DNA of 64,000 nt from the NCBI RefSeq assembly GCF_024166365.1, contig NC_064825.1, positions 106,778,480-106,842,479 on the forward strand. Direction: 5' to 3'. A model generated the notes under the pieces. The model ran no database searches. It saw only the letters and a program-made list of their open reading frames with translations, and was not told the DNA's origin. Shown one piece after another: positions 44,972 through 55,697 of the stretch (position 1 is its first letter; each line of letters opens with the position of its first letter). Position numbers and translations under genes: made by a program. Source of the stretch: Elephas maximus indicus. Lineage: Eukaryota; Chordata; Mammalia; Proboscidea; Elephantidae.

Positions 44972-46044
44972 CTCGTGATCACTTTTATGATTGGATATAA
45001 CATGGTCACCTCCATGATGGGATCTGCTGTGAGCAGTCAATCAGTTGAAAGGGAGTTTCCTTGGGTGTGTGGCTGTAAACTGAAGGTGGGTTCTTGTCCT
45101 ATCCTATTAACCTATCAAAATAAGATGGTTACCACACCACCAGTTGCAAGGAAAACAGAAAATGGAAATTTATTGTTTGTGCAAACAAGGAGCAATATGG
45201 GACCTAGCAGCCGAAAGACCACAAGCTCCCTGCCCCACGGGAGTGGGGAGCTTTTATGTCTTCCAGGCCCCAGGGTATAGGGATTAGCGCCTTAAATCTG
45301 AAACCTCAGGCCCTCCCAAGCCCATATTTGGAGATCCGGGTGCTGAGTCATGCTGCAAAGGAAGGGAACTTTCACTTTTCAAGTGGGTCCGCCGGGGCAC
45401 TGCTGTGTGAGGGAAACCATCTTCCTCTCCTGTGATGTTCAGCTCCGGGGTCAAGTTTAGGGCCAGTGCTCCTCAGGTCCTGCACATGTAACAGGATCTT
45501 GGTTTGTGCATGCACGGGATTCTGGCACCAAATGCAAACTGCGGTTAGGGCCCCAGCGATGTCAGGCCAACCTGCAATTAGAAACCTTGGCTTGGCAGGC
45601 TTCGAGGAAGGAGGAAGCAACCGCAGCAGAGCAGGGGAAGCCTCAATGGTGGCTTCATGGCCTGCATCGAATATAAGTGGACATTCTGGCAAGGCTCGTG
45701 GCCTTTTGCTAGCTCTGTATCCTGCAGCAGGTTCTTGTTTGTCTGACCACTGGTTCTTGGGACTTGGCCTAGCATATTGACTGCAGTCTTGCCTGCCGAT
45801 CTTAGAAATCCATGATCTTCTCAGACTGTGAGCAAGAGCTCTGCTTTCTGACCTGGGGATGTTGGGTCTGTCAGCCCCTGTGGCTACATGATTCTGCAGA
45901 AGGCTCTATCCTGACCCATGGACTTGGGAAATTCTAGGCTCTATAGCCACATGAGCCAATTCTTTAATATAAATCTCTATATACATATATTTACACACTT
46001 TACTGGTTTTGCTTCTCCAGAGAACCCAGTCTAAGACACAAGCG
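44972..46044 (+). repeat. Unnamed interspersed repeat, right pieces (cut by solo LTR)
   Basis: It continues the repeat of 37507. 44972-45073 runs to 'ttccttgggtgtgtggc', and 45658-46044 from 'tggcctgcatcgaatataag' to 'gagaacccagtctaagacac'. Unit C flank resumes at about 46045 ('cgtatattgatatgaaag'). The ends show a weak inverted match (ttaagactg against cttagactg), so a DNA-transposon origin is possible but not shown. Confidence 0.6.
45074..45657 (-). mobile_element. Solo LTR of an endogenous retrovirus (fossil)
   Basis: A 584-base element with TG...CA ends and a 4-bp target duplication 'tggc' (45070-45073 and 45658-45661). Read on the minus strand it has a TATA-like 'acataaaagctcc' and, about 110 bases on, an 'aataaa' signal, the usual U3-R order. 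The 4-bp duplication points to a class I (gamma-like) family; I cannot name it. It is a single LTR without internal sequence. It lies within the unnamed repeat, so it is younger than that repeat. Confidence 0.8.
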
Positions 46045-46424
46045 TATATTGATATGAAAGCTCGTATGTCAAGCACAGCCAAATAGGTGTGAAGGTGAGA
46101 AAGATGTTTTGAAATAAGAATTGGACGGAATGGGGAAACATACACTGTTGAAATATAATAAAGTAAAATAAAACAAGCAAAAAACTGAAACAGACAAATT
46201 ATGGCAACTGACCATGAAATGAAGAGCAAGGGTAAAATTCCTGTTCCTGAGGTCAAAAAATACAACTAACAAAAAAATTTTAAAAAACCTGAATAATAGC
46301 AGTAACAGCAACAATAACAACAGCAAACAAGGAAGTGATGCCTCACATATGCACAATGCATTACTTTTATTCCACTGAAGACTTTAAAATAATGCAACAA
46401 GAAAGTGGTTACCTGAATGCTTGG
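46045..46424 (+). other. Unit C flank
   Basis: Collinear with 18215-18345 of unit B ('gtatgtcaagcacagc') and with units D and E. No gene. Confidence 0.55.
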
Positions 46425-47230
46425 AAGGCCAGTGTAGCAGGGGCAGGGGCTTGGGGATGATGATTTCAGGGGACATCTGCATCAATTGGCATAATGAAAT
46501 CTATTAAGAAAACATTCTGCATCCCACTTTGAAGAGTGGCATCTGGGGTCTTAAATGCTAACAAGCAGCCATCTAAGATGCATCAATTGATCTCAACCCA
46601 CCTGGATCCAAGGACAATGAAGAACACCAAGGACACAAGGTAATTACGAGCCCAAGAGACAGAAAGGGCCACATGAGCCAGAGACTACATCATCCTGAGA
46701 CCAGAAGAACTAGATGGTGCCCGGCTACAACCGATGACTCCCCTGACAGGGAACACAACAGAGAACCCCTGAGGGAGCAGGAGAGCAGTGGGATGCAGAC
46801 CCCAAATTCTCATAAAAAGACCAGACTTAATGGTCTGACTGAGACTGGAAGGACCCTGGTGGTCATGGCCCCCAGACCTTCTGTTGGCCCAGGACAGGAA
46901 CCATTCCCAAAGCCAACGCTTCAGACATGGATTGGGCTGGACAATGGGTTGGGGAGGGGTGCCGGTGAGGAGTGAGCTTCTTGGATCAGGTGGACACTTG
47001 AGACTATGTTGGCATCTCCTGCCTGGAGGGGAGATGAGAGGGTAGAGGGGATTAGAAGTTCGAGAAATGGACATGAAAAGAGAGAGTGTAGGGAGAGAGT
47101 GGGCTGTCTTATTAGGGGGAGAGTAATTGGGAGTATGTAGCAAGGTGTGTATAAGTTTTTATGTGAGAATTTGACTTGATTTGTAAACTTTCACTTAAAG
47201 CACAATAAAAATTATTTAAAAAAAAAGTGC
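46425..47230 (+). mobile_element. L1 3' UTR, 5'-truncated insertion with poly(A)
   Basis: Very close to the 3' UTR of the full-length L1 (read in reverse at about 37600-38400): 'ggggtcttaaatgctaacaa', 'agaccagaagaactagatgg', 'gactgagactggaaggaccc', ending 'aaagcacaataaaaatt' and A's. A recent insertion into unit C. It has no coding part. Confidence 0.9.
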
Positions 47231-47989
47231 TTAAGCATTTCTTCATTTGGCCATCTGTTTGAAGAGACCACTGTAGGAAAGGGGAATATTGATAGTTTTG
47301 TTTTATAGATACAGTATTTTAATCCAGATACCTGGGTGGTAAAGATGGAAAGTTAGCAAAGAATAAAATGTAAGAGCGTATGAAATAGATAAATACAGGC
47401 GTGTATACACACTATATGAAGAAAAACTTTTTTATACACACTGTATGAAGAAAAACTTGCTCACACGTGAATACAAATTGTCCTGGACAATTAACAGACA
47501 ACCTCTAGATATTTTGTTAAGCTTTCAAATGCTTCAGGAACAATCAACAAATTGCTTGGGACCTCCTCAGGGAAAATCTCCATGGGTGAAAAAAATTCCA
47601 TAAATTCTTCTCCCTATGCCGTGTTAAGCAACACATGTGGGAGTCAAGACAGAGGCTTCATTACAGGTAAAAAAAATAGAGTATTTCCATATTTTACCAA
47701 TATCCAGACTGTTTCAGTGACACTTGCAGGGTCCCACCTTTATTCAATGGCCTAGTCATTGCAAAATATCAGGATGTCTGATTCAGTTCTGCGTGCGTTC
47801 TACTTTCCAATGGTGCCTGAGACCAGGATCTCTCTCCCTTTCTCCGGCATGCTACTTTTCAAATATTCACACTTTGTTTCAGAGGCTAAATACTCATGAG
47901 ACATCTTTGAAACAGTATCATTATACGGCTAAATAATATTTTTACTTTATATAAAGAATTACATGAATAAAAAACAAAGGGAAAAAAAA
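47231..47989 (+). other. Unit C flank
   Basis: Collinear with unit B 18360-18985 ('ttttgttaagctttcaaatg', 'gtcctggacaattaac'). It holds a local 28-base duplication around 47405-47455 ('atacacactatatgaagaaa' and 'atacacactgtatgaagaaa'). No gene. Confidence 0.6.
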
Positions 47990-48183
47990 AAAGCCCTGGA
48001 GTCCGTTTTGCCTCATAACTACCAATGCATGTCAGAGAATTGTGCTCCAGAGGTTTTTCAATGGCTGTGGCTTTTCAGAAGCGGGTCATTCTTTCTTCCA
48101 AGGTGCCTCTGAGTGGACTCTATCCCCCAAACCTTCAGTTAGTAGCTGAGAGCTTAACTGTTTGGGCCACCCAGGTGGCCTAA
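47990..48183 (-). repeat. AfroSINE subfamily with 'gtcagag' module, unit C
   Basis: The counterpart of 18990-19180 in unit B: 'atgcatgtcagagaattgtg' and 'cctctgagtggactctatcc'. Confidence 0.75.
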
Positions 48184-48865
48184 TTATGTGAATATTATAG
48201 TTAAATATGAAAGTAAAGGAAGCATGAACAGTATTAAAAAATACTGTAGCAGAATTATGCAGCTGCAGATATTCAGTCTCCAGTGCTGATGTTCTTCAAA
48301 ATCCTTAGTTATAAGCTGGCTCTAGGCTCTTCCTACGTCCCTCTCAAATGTAATTTGGTAGTTAATGTATATTTAACTACCTGTATAAATGTCCATTTTT
48401 GCTAATCCCTTGATGAAGAAACAAATAAATTTCCATTTCACAACTCATGTTGGGATGTGAAAAGCAATTTTCAGAGTTCAGGGAACTTTTAAGCACCTAG
48501 TTTTATGAAGATAGTATAATAGATACCACATTCTTCAATTTCCAGTGGAATCTTACAGAAAGGTGATATAATTTTCTCAGACTACAGCTTTGTAAAATTA
48601 ATTAGATACTCAATAAAGATAGTGAACTATGAAAAATAATTTGGCGCTTTTCAAGGAACTCCAAAGTTGTCGAGAGGAAGTCCTCTTACCTTCCCTTACC
48701 TTATAGGAAAAGCAGTACTTACCCAATATAAGAACTTTTTTCCTCCGGCATTTCATCACTGCAACAAAAGAAGATTTATATTGCTTTTATTGCATTCGCT
48801 GATGATAGTTGATTTCCTAATTGTAATATTTACTAATGCCCAATTCACTACCTCTTTAAAAAAAC
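48184..48865 (+). other. Unit C flank
   Basis: Collinear with unit B 19181-19817. No gene. Confidence 0.55.
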
Positions 48866-49420
48866 AAAACATTTTATTGTGATTTAGGTGAAAGTTTACA
48901 TAACAAATTAATTTTCCAATCAAAGATTCTTATAAAAAGTATTATCAGCACTCTTCTCATTTCCTCCGTGGCTTTTCCTGTTCCCATTAGTCAGATCTCT
49001 TCGCCTTCATGGCCTTTTGGTCTCCAATAGTTGATTTTTCTTCACAGATTTTACGGTTTAATTTAATAGCCCCATCTGTTACTGGGCTGAAAGGTGGCCA
49101 CTGGGAGTGTCTATAATTTCACATTAGAAGATTGGCTTAAGACAATAGTCTCAGGGGTTTCTCCAGCCTCTTTCAAACCAGTAAATCTGGTCTTTTTTTT
49201 TTTTTGAATTTTGTTGTACCCAGACCTTCTACTATGACCCTGTTCAGAGTGGTAGCCAGGCACCATCTAGTTCTTCTGGTCTCAGGTTAGAGGAGGCTGT
49301 GGTTCATATGGGCCATATTTCCTTTGGACTAATTGCTTCCTTAAGTCTTTGGTTTTCTTCATTCTCCTTTGCTCTAGGCAGAAAGAGGCCAACAGTTTTT
49401 TTTTTTCTTTTTTTTTGACA
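48866..49420 (-). mobile_element. L1 3' UTR relic, unit C
   Basis: The counterpart of 19818-20520: 'ttaggtgaaagtttacataa', 'agccccatctgttactgggc', 'agttcttctggtctcaggtt', 'attgcttccttaagtctttg'. Confidence 0.7.
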
Positions 49421-49944
49421 TAAGCAATGTGTGTCCTTACAAGCAATGTTTTATATGAAATAGTGTATTTCCCCTGTAGCCATTTTATTATTTAATATGA
49501 TACTAGTGTATTTTTCTATTTGCTTGATTATTCCTGACTCAGAAGCTGCTGGTACTGCTATTTTCATGTAAGTAGTGTCATTTCAAACTATTCCTTTTTT
49601 TACCTTAAACTGCCATTCTCATCCTTCTCTGGCTTTTTTTTAATCTGTGGTATATTAGGGATATATATATACATTTTAATTCAAATATATTAATGTTTAT
49701 ATGCATTATGTACTATATAATATTAACCTAGAGGATTTCTTTATCCAAATGGAATATTTTAATGAAATTTCATTATATAAAATCAATGATATGGACCTCA
49801 CTTTCTCCCAATTTGTTCAAATTTCCTCTCACTATCTTGGATACTTCCATGAGAAAATGTATCTGATTTGTTACAAACAACTTAGTATATGAGTTATAAT
49901 GAAAATGTTCCTAGGGTAAGACATATTTTAAGTAAATTTATATT
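49421..49944 (+). other. Unit C flank, empty RTE site
   Basis: Collinear with unit B 20521-21129 and then directly with 22000 onwards ('agacatattttaagtaaatt' at 49919). The RTE of units A and B is absent here. No gene. Confidence 0.65.
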
Positions 49945-50097
49945 AAAATGCACTGCTGTTAAGGCGATCCTGACTCAATAGTGATCCCATAGGGTTTCCA
50001 AGGCTGTAAATAACTATGGAAGCAGACTGCCACATCTTCTTCCCACAAAGCCACTGATGGTTTTGAACTGCAGAACTTTAGGTAAGCAGTCCATCAA
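49945..50097 (-). repeat. AfroSINE
   Basis: Minus strand: 'tcctgactcaatagtgatcc', 'ggaagcagactgccacatct' and 'aactttaggtaagcagtcca'. Followed by a repeat of 'acttatattaaaat', which may be part of its target duplication. Not in units A or B. Confidence 0.75.
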
Positions 50098-51605
50098 CTT
50101 ATATTAAAATACATTAAGTAAAGTAGAAGACGTATAATCCAGAAGCTTGGCACACTGATGGCCCAATTTTAGTCACGAAGTTGAGGATGGAAGAGGGCAG
50201 GGCTGGGCTCAGTTACACAGATAACACACCACTGAATCTACTCATCATCATAACCCTGACTTAGAAGCTAGGTCACACAAGAAGGATTTACATAGACATA
50301 TGGAAAGAAAACTCCTTTCAGGTAACTTACCATCATCATTTTAAAAATAACAACAACACAATATACATGATATTTGAGACTTACGTACCGATACCTTAAA
50401 TGCATGGAAACATTTAATCACTATTTTTCCAATAACCCTGAAGGGAAGTGGAAATTTTGCAGATGTGAGTAAAGAAAGCATCTTTTTCTGTAAACCACAA
50501 GCGAAGCTATAACAGAGACTATATCTGCATGGGTCTAGCACCTGGAGTATTTCCCTGTATAAAGACAGGTAATCCCCACCATGATCGAATAGATTTTCCT
50601 TGTTAATAGATGTATTCAATACCTGTCAAGTGTGTTGACTTAGCCTGTACCACCTGTGGCACAAAGGCTTTTATAGGACTATGTTTTGAAGTAAGGCATA
50701 TTAAATGTTTCCACACATTTGGTGAATTTGCACTTTAAAATTTTTATAATGAAACTAATATTTGTATAATAATTTTGTAAATGTCATTACTTAATTGTCA
50801 TTATATAAATGAAAAAGAAAGTTTAGTAATCATCCATATACCTACCACTTAAGTTTTTAAGTTTTTTTATTTTTGTTTCATATATCTACATGCATTTAAA
50901 AAAAAAAAAGGAAAAAACTGAAACCCATTGCCATCAAGTTGATTCCAACTCACAGAGACACTAGAGAACAGAATACAGCTGTCCCAAAGATTTCTCAAAG
51001 AGCAGATGATAGATTCAAAAGGTCATTTTTTGGTTCTCAACCAGGCTCTTAACCACTGCTCTACCAGGAATCCCATCTATGTACGTGTGTATGTGTCTGT
51101 ATTGTGTATATGTATTTGTGCATGTATATGTCTATGTACATCTACATGTACACATATACCTACATCTTTGTGTCTAACGCTATGTTTATATCAGGGTTTC
51201 TCAACTTCTGCCATAGTGACATTTGGGCAGGGAATTTTCTTATTGTGTGGACTTACCCTATATAGAGTGGAATGTTTAGTAACCTCCCAGGCTTCCATTA
51301 GATACCTGTAGTACCCTTCCCCTGGTTGTGACATCCAAAATATCTCAGGCACTGACAAATGTTCTTTGGGGAGCAAATTTTACCCACTTGATAACAAGTT
51401 AGATTTCTCTTTCTTTCCTTCTTCCCTTCTCTCTCTCTCTCTCTCTGTATCTTCATGTGCCTATACTTTATTTGTGGAAGGTGGGTTTAATTTGAAATAA
51501 CTACATTGGGAAGTATAGCTATATCTTATTCATTTAGCATATTGCCTTTGTATACTAAAGATCTACCAGTTGATGCTACATAAAACCTATTGACTATGCT
51601 GATGC
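50098..51605 (+). other. Unit C: OR upstream flank
   Basis: Collinear with unit A 2530-3844 and unit B 22030-23346, apart from the SINE at 50915. The 5' exon and promoter are expected here but not resolved. A (CT)n run lies at 51427-51448. Confidence 0.65.
50915..51075 (-). repeat. AfroSINE
   Basis: Minus strand: 'gccatcaagttgattccaac', 'agaatacagctgtcccaaag' and 'gctctaccaggaatccc'. Only in unit C. Confidence 0.8.
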
Positions 51606-51615
51606 CTCTATCCAG
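51606..51615 (+). promoter_or_regulatory. Splice acceptor before OR8K3-like C coding exon
   Basis: 'cctctatccag' ends at 51615, 23 bases before the ATG, as in units A and B. Confidence 0.6.
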
Positions 51616-51638
51616 AATAGGTTCCCTGATAGACCAAG

Positions 51639-52586
51639 ATGGACAAACACAATCTAACAGCGCTGAATGAATTCATTCTGACAGGAATCACAGACCGCCC
51701 TGAGGTGCAGGCGCCATTGTTTGGGCTGTTCCTCATCATCTACATGACCTCAGTGGTGGGAAACTTGGGCATCATCATCCTCACCAAGATGGTCTCCAAG
51801 CTACAAACTCCCATGTACTTTTTTCTCAGACACCTGGCTATCACTGATCTTGGTTACTCAACAACTGTGGGGCGCAAAATGATAGTCAATTTCACTGTGG
51901 ATGAAAATACAATCTCCTATTATTTTTGTGCTACACAGCTAGCTTTCATCATTTTGTTCATAAATGGTGAACTTTTCATTCTGTCTGCAATGTCCTACGA
52001 CCGCTATGTGGCCATCTGTAATCCTCTGCTCTACTCAGTCATCATGTCACAAAGGTTGTGTCTGTTGCTGGTGGCAATCCTCTATCTTTATAGTGCATTT
52101 GTTTCTCTTCTTATCACCATAAAGATTTTTAATTTATCCTTCTGTGGCTACAATGTCATCAGTCATTTCTACTGTGACACTAACCCCTTGATATCTTTGC
52201 TCTGTTCAAACACATATGAAATTCAACTGATCACTCTCATCTTAGCATCTTTTGCTTTGATTATATCCCTTTTAATAGTTCTTGTTTCTTACCTGCTTGT
52301 TTTTGTAGCCATTCTCAGGATGAACTCAGCTGTGGGCAGGCACAAGGCCTTCTCCACCTGTGGATCCCATCTGATGGTAGTGATAGTGTTCTATGGGACT
52401 TTAATCTTTATGTACATGCAGCCCAAGTCCAGTCATTCCTTTGATGGTGATAAAGTAGCTTCCATATTTTATACCCTTGTTATCCCCATGTTGAATCCCT
52501 TGATTTATAGCTTGAGGAACAAAGATGTAAAATATTCCCTTTATAGAGCATGGAAAAAAATATACAACATCTTTTTTACAGTTTGA
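51639..52586 (+). CDS. OR8K3-like: Olfactory receptor, OR8K3-like (unit C)
   Basis: A 315-residue OR in one open exon. It has NLT at 5-7, GNLG in TM1, TPMYFFLRHLAITD, the TM3 cysteine in YFCATQLAF, MSYDRYVAIC (DRY box), FYCD in loop 2, KAFSTCGSH and MLNPLIYSLRNKD. It keeps more family-typical residues than A and B, for example VVIVFYGTLIFMYMQPKSS, which is close to human OR8K3 as I remember it. Differences are VGRK* at cytoplasmic loop 3 (AVGRHKAF where the sisters have AEGR) and a varied TM5 (LITLILASFALIISLLI). It lies outside the A-B pair. Signals for expression are as in the sisters. Confidence 0.93.
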   Translation: MDKHNLTALNEFILTGITDRPEVQAPLFGLFLIIYMTSVVGNLGIIILTKMVSKLQTPMYFFLRHLAITDLGYSTTVGRKMIVNFTVDENTISYYFCATQLAFIILFINGELFILSAMSYDRYVAICNPLLYSVIMSQRLCLLLVAILYLYSAFVSLLITIKIFNLSFCGYNVISHFYCDTNPLISLLCSNTYEIQLITLILASFALIISLLIVLVSYLLVFVAILRMNSAVGRHKAFSTCGSHLMVVIVFYGTLIFMYMQPKSSHSFDGDKVASIFYTLVIPMLNPLIYSLRNKDVKYSLYRAWKKIYNIFFTV

Positions 52587-52812
52587 TGCATCATATGGTT
52601 CTTATGAATTACATGATGGGCTTCAAACCTTGTCAGTGTGCCACCATAGGATATAGCAAGCACAAATACATTCATCATATATCTATAAATATCCTATGTG
52701 TCAGTCACTCTTCTAAATGCATTGATGAACAAAAGAGTAAAAACCTTTGCCTTCCTTGAAGTGATGAGAGGTATCAAATATAATAAATAAATTTTATGGT
52801 AGAGAAGAGTGT

Positions 52813-53022
52813 TTTGGACCCTGTTGGTGCAGTGATTAAAGTGCTTAGCTACTAACTGAAAGGTCAGTGATTCAAACCCACTAGCCAATCCCTGGGAAAA
52901 CGTGTGGCAGTCAGCTTCCATAAAGATTTACAGCCTTGAAAACCCTATAGGGCAGTTCTACTCTGTCCTGTAGGGTCACTATGAGTCAGAATCTACTGAA
53001 AAGCATTTGGGTTTTTTGAAGT
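52813..53022 (+). repeat. AfroSINE, unit C copy
   Basis: The counterpart of 5071 and 24571: 'ggtgcagtgattaaagtgct', 'ggcagttctactctgtcctg' and 'actatgagtcagaatctact'. Confidence 0.88.
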
Positions 53023-53032
53023 ATGCTAAAAA

Positions 53033-53192
53033 ACAAAATCCTTTCCCACTGAGTTGATTCTGACTGATAGCGACCCTATAGGACAGAGCAGAACTGCTCC
53101 GTAGATTTCCAGGGAGTGGCTGGTGGATTTGAACTGCTGTCCTTTCAGTTAGCAACCAAGCTCTTGCTCAATAAACCACCAGGGCTCCAGGA
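53033..53192 (-). repeat. AfroSINE, unit C only
   Basis: Minus strand, back to back with the previous SINE: 'ttgattctgactgatagcga', 'ggacagagcagaactgctcc' and 'aaaccaccagggctcc'. Absent from units A and B. Confidence 0.85.
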
Positions 53193-54329
53193 GAATGTGT
53201 AGGGAACCATGAAATCAGGCAAGGAGAGTGGATATGGTGAGTGGGAGTGGGAGTGGGAAAAAAAGTACTAGGTACAAAAGTGGAGTTAATGATTCTGGTG
53301 GTTTTTTTTTTTTTTGACTATTAGAATGAACTTTGCAATGTTTGTACTTGTGCTTGTGTATGTGTGTGTTTGTATAAGCCTTTGCCTTCTGTTTTAGCCT
53401 TCGTAGTTTCTGAGGGTGGTATTAGATTCGGCCAGATTGCAATGAGCCTCAGTGTAGTGAGATGATTTGAACTACTCAGTCATCTAAATTTGCTCAACTG
53501 TCCCCATTCCAGACCTTGTAGTTCCATTCTTTTCTTTTTAATGCCTTTACTTTCACATGTTAACCTGTTAACTCAGCTTAGATTGCTATTTAGCAATTCA
53601 AAGGTTCGGCTCAGCATCTGACTTTGTTTTAATCAATGTATTTTGCCTAGATCAGAATACACACCAATTAAGAAAAATTTCTTGAAGTCATCCATAGTTG
53701 CTCCCAGGTTTGAAATCTCTTCCCCACTCGTTGATCTATTTAATAATTACCTTATCTGCTTCATGAGTTGTTAGCTTTTCTTATCTATATGAAAAACTTT
53801 TAAAAATATCTGTCCAATTATTTCTTTGTGTATTTCCTTGGGTAACAAGATATGCTATGCTGAGTTAAATTTGTTGCTGTCCTTCATTGTTTTGGCTTTC
53901 CTAATATTTGGTCAATATTTATCATCTACTATATTTTCATTGACTTCCATTTACCCTATTTGTGAGAGGCAAAATGAGAAAATCCTATGGTGTACACCAT
54001 GATGTTCTTCTAATTCAAGTGAGGTCTGTTACGTGGCAAGGATACAGTTATCTTGCCTTGTGGACATACTTGCTCCATGTTACTCCTCAGATTAACCGTG
54101 TATTTTTATTTATTATTTTTTCTTTTTAAATTTTCTAGGATTTTACTGAAGCTACTAGAGTCTAAACTATTTTCATGGCTCAGGATCATGAAGCAAAATC
54201 CCTTGTGTAGCCAATGAAATTTGAATAAAAATAGTACATTGGAATATAAGAGAAGATGCAAGTTATATTGTCATATGAACATCAATATTTTAAAAGTTTG
54301 AAGCAGTTAGGAGGTGAAGATGACCATGA
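53193..54329 (+). other. Unit C: OR downstream flank
   Basis: Collinear with unit A 5279-6600 ('aatcaggcaaggagagtgga', 'ttatcttgccttgtggacat'). No gene. Confidence 0.65.
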
Positions 54330-54906
54330 TAATACAGAGTTCCCCAATCTGGGGAAAATTACACTGTCTGGAGCAGCTTGCTTGTCACCGCGCCCCCCCC
54401 CCCCCAACCTTTGCATTACATTAGAGTTCTGGTTTCGTTGCTTGATAGGCCCCATAGCTTTACATTAAAATCTGGGTTCTTCTCTTTTTAACTGCTGCCT
54501 AAACTAGAGGAAATTGGCAAAAACTGGTTTAGATGCCATGTTGACATTAAGGATAGCCTTTTAAATTTCCCACCCAGTGCCGTCAATTTAAATTCTCCAT
54601 CTCTGGGTGGAGTGAAACCACCATATTCTGAGCACAGGATGCATGAAGTAACATTTAAACCACATTGCTCCTAAGTAGTTTGATTAATAATGTTGCTGTT
54701 GTAACTTGTATGAACTTCCAACTTGTAAACCCCTTAAAAGTAACCTTTTGCCTCACTCTCACTGAGCAGTCTTGGCAACATCAGCCCCAACTGTTTCTTC
54801 CCTTGCACAATGAAATAAAGGTGTCTTTCTACACTCCCACTTGAGTGTCTGTTTCACTGGATGAGACAAGTTATGGCAAGTGGAACCAGGGATTTCCACA
54901 GCAACA
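54330..54906 (+). mobile_element. LTR-like fossil insertion
   Basis: About 577 bases present in unit C and absent from the matching unit A flank (about 6577). Bounded by 'atga' at 54326-54329 and 54907-54910. It contains a C-run at 54393-54406 and, near its 3' side, an 'aataaa' signal followed by 'ggtgtctttctacac', as in the R region of a plus-strand LTR. Family unknown; a solo LTR is the likeliest reading. Ends are less clear than in the LTR at 45074, suggesting greater age. Confidence 0.55.
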
Positions 54907-54910
54907 ATGA

Positions 54911-55528
54911 GCACATCATGTAATAATATCTCATACATATAGACTGGTGTCTCATTGTCATTCTTCAAGATTTAATTAATTTAATTTTCAGAACTCTGTG
55001 AGGCAGGTTCTATTAATATTTACATAATTCAGTTGATAAAGTGGAGGTGAAAAAAAAAAGTGGAGGTCAGAGAGGGTAAATAAATTATCCAAGTTCAACT
55101 CACAAATGATAAATAAATAGTCCAAGTTTACAGAGGTGTCAAGCATTAGGATCAAGTTTCAAACATGGTCTAGCTCCAGGTTCCAGGTCCATAACAGCTG
55201 GTCTAAATAAGTTCTTAAAGTCAATTTTCTGTGTTAATGATGTCATCTGTGAGATGACAGAGAATATCAGATGAAAAGAAGAGAAATAGCAGTGGGCTTC
55301 ATAAAATACTGAATACCTAGGGCAATGCCTGGGAGAGAAAATAAATTCAATAGAGACAATGAATTAATAAAGTGACATAGCAAGCTAGTCGATTCATTTG
55401 GATGCACGATTTGTTCAAACTCAATAATGGAAAACCATAATAATGTGGTTGCAGGACATAGACTGGGCAGGTTTGTAATAAATGCCCAATGGGGAATATC
55501 AGGAATTATCATAAAGTAGTAAGAAACA
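54911..55528 (+). other. Unit C downstream flank, end of homology
   Basis: 'gaggcaggttctattaatat' at 55001 still matches unit A near 6675 ('gagttaggttctattaatat'). After about 55050 I see no match and no gene. Confidence 0.5.
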
Positions 55529-55697
55529 GGAGCCATGGACACACAGTGGTTAGAGCTCAGTTGCTAACCCAAAGCTCAGCAGTTCAAACCCACCAGCACC
55601 TCTTTGAGAACCATAGGGGTCAGTTCTAGTCTGTCCTGTAGTGTTGCTAGGAGTTGGAATAGACTAAACAGCATGGGTTTGGTTTTTTGGTTTAGTA
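55529..55697 (+). repeat. AfroSINE
   Basis: 'ggacacacagtggttagagc', 'cagcagttcaaacccaccag' and 'gcatgggtttggttttttgg'. Confidence 0.85.

Noticed and set aside
46425-47240. Target duplication around the L1 3' UTR insertion
   Set aside because: A faint 'tgctt' match on both sides is too short to support.
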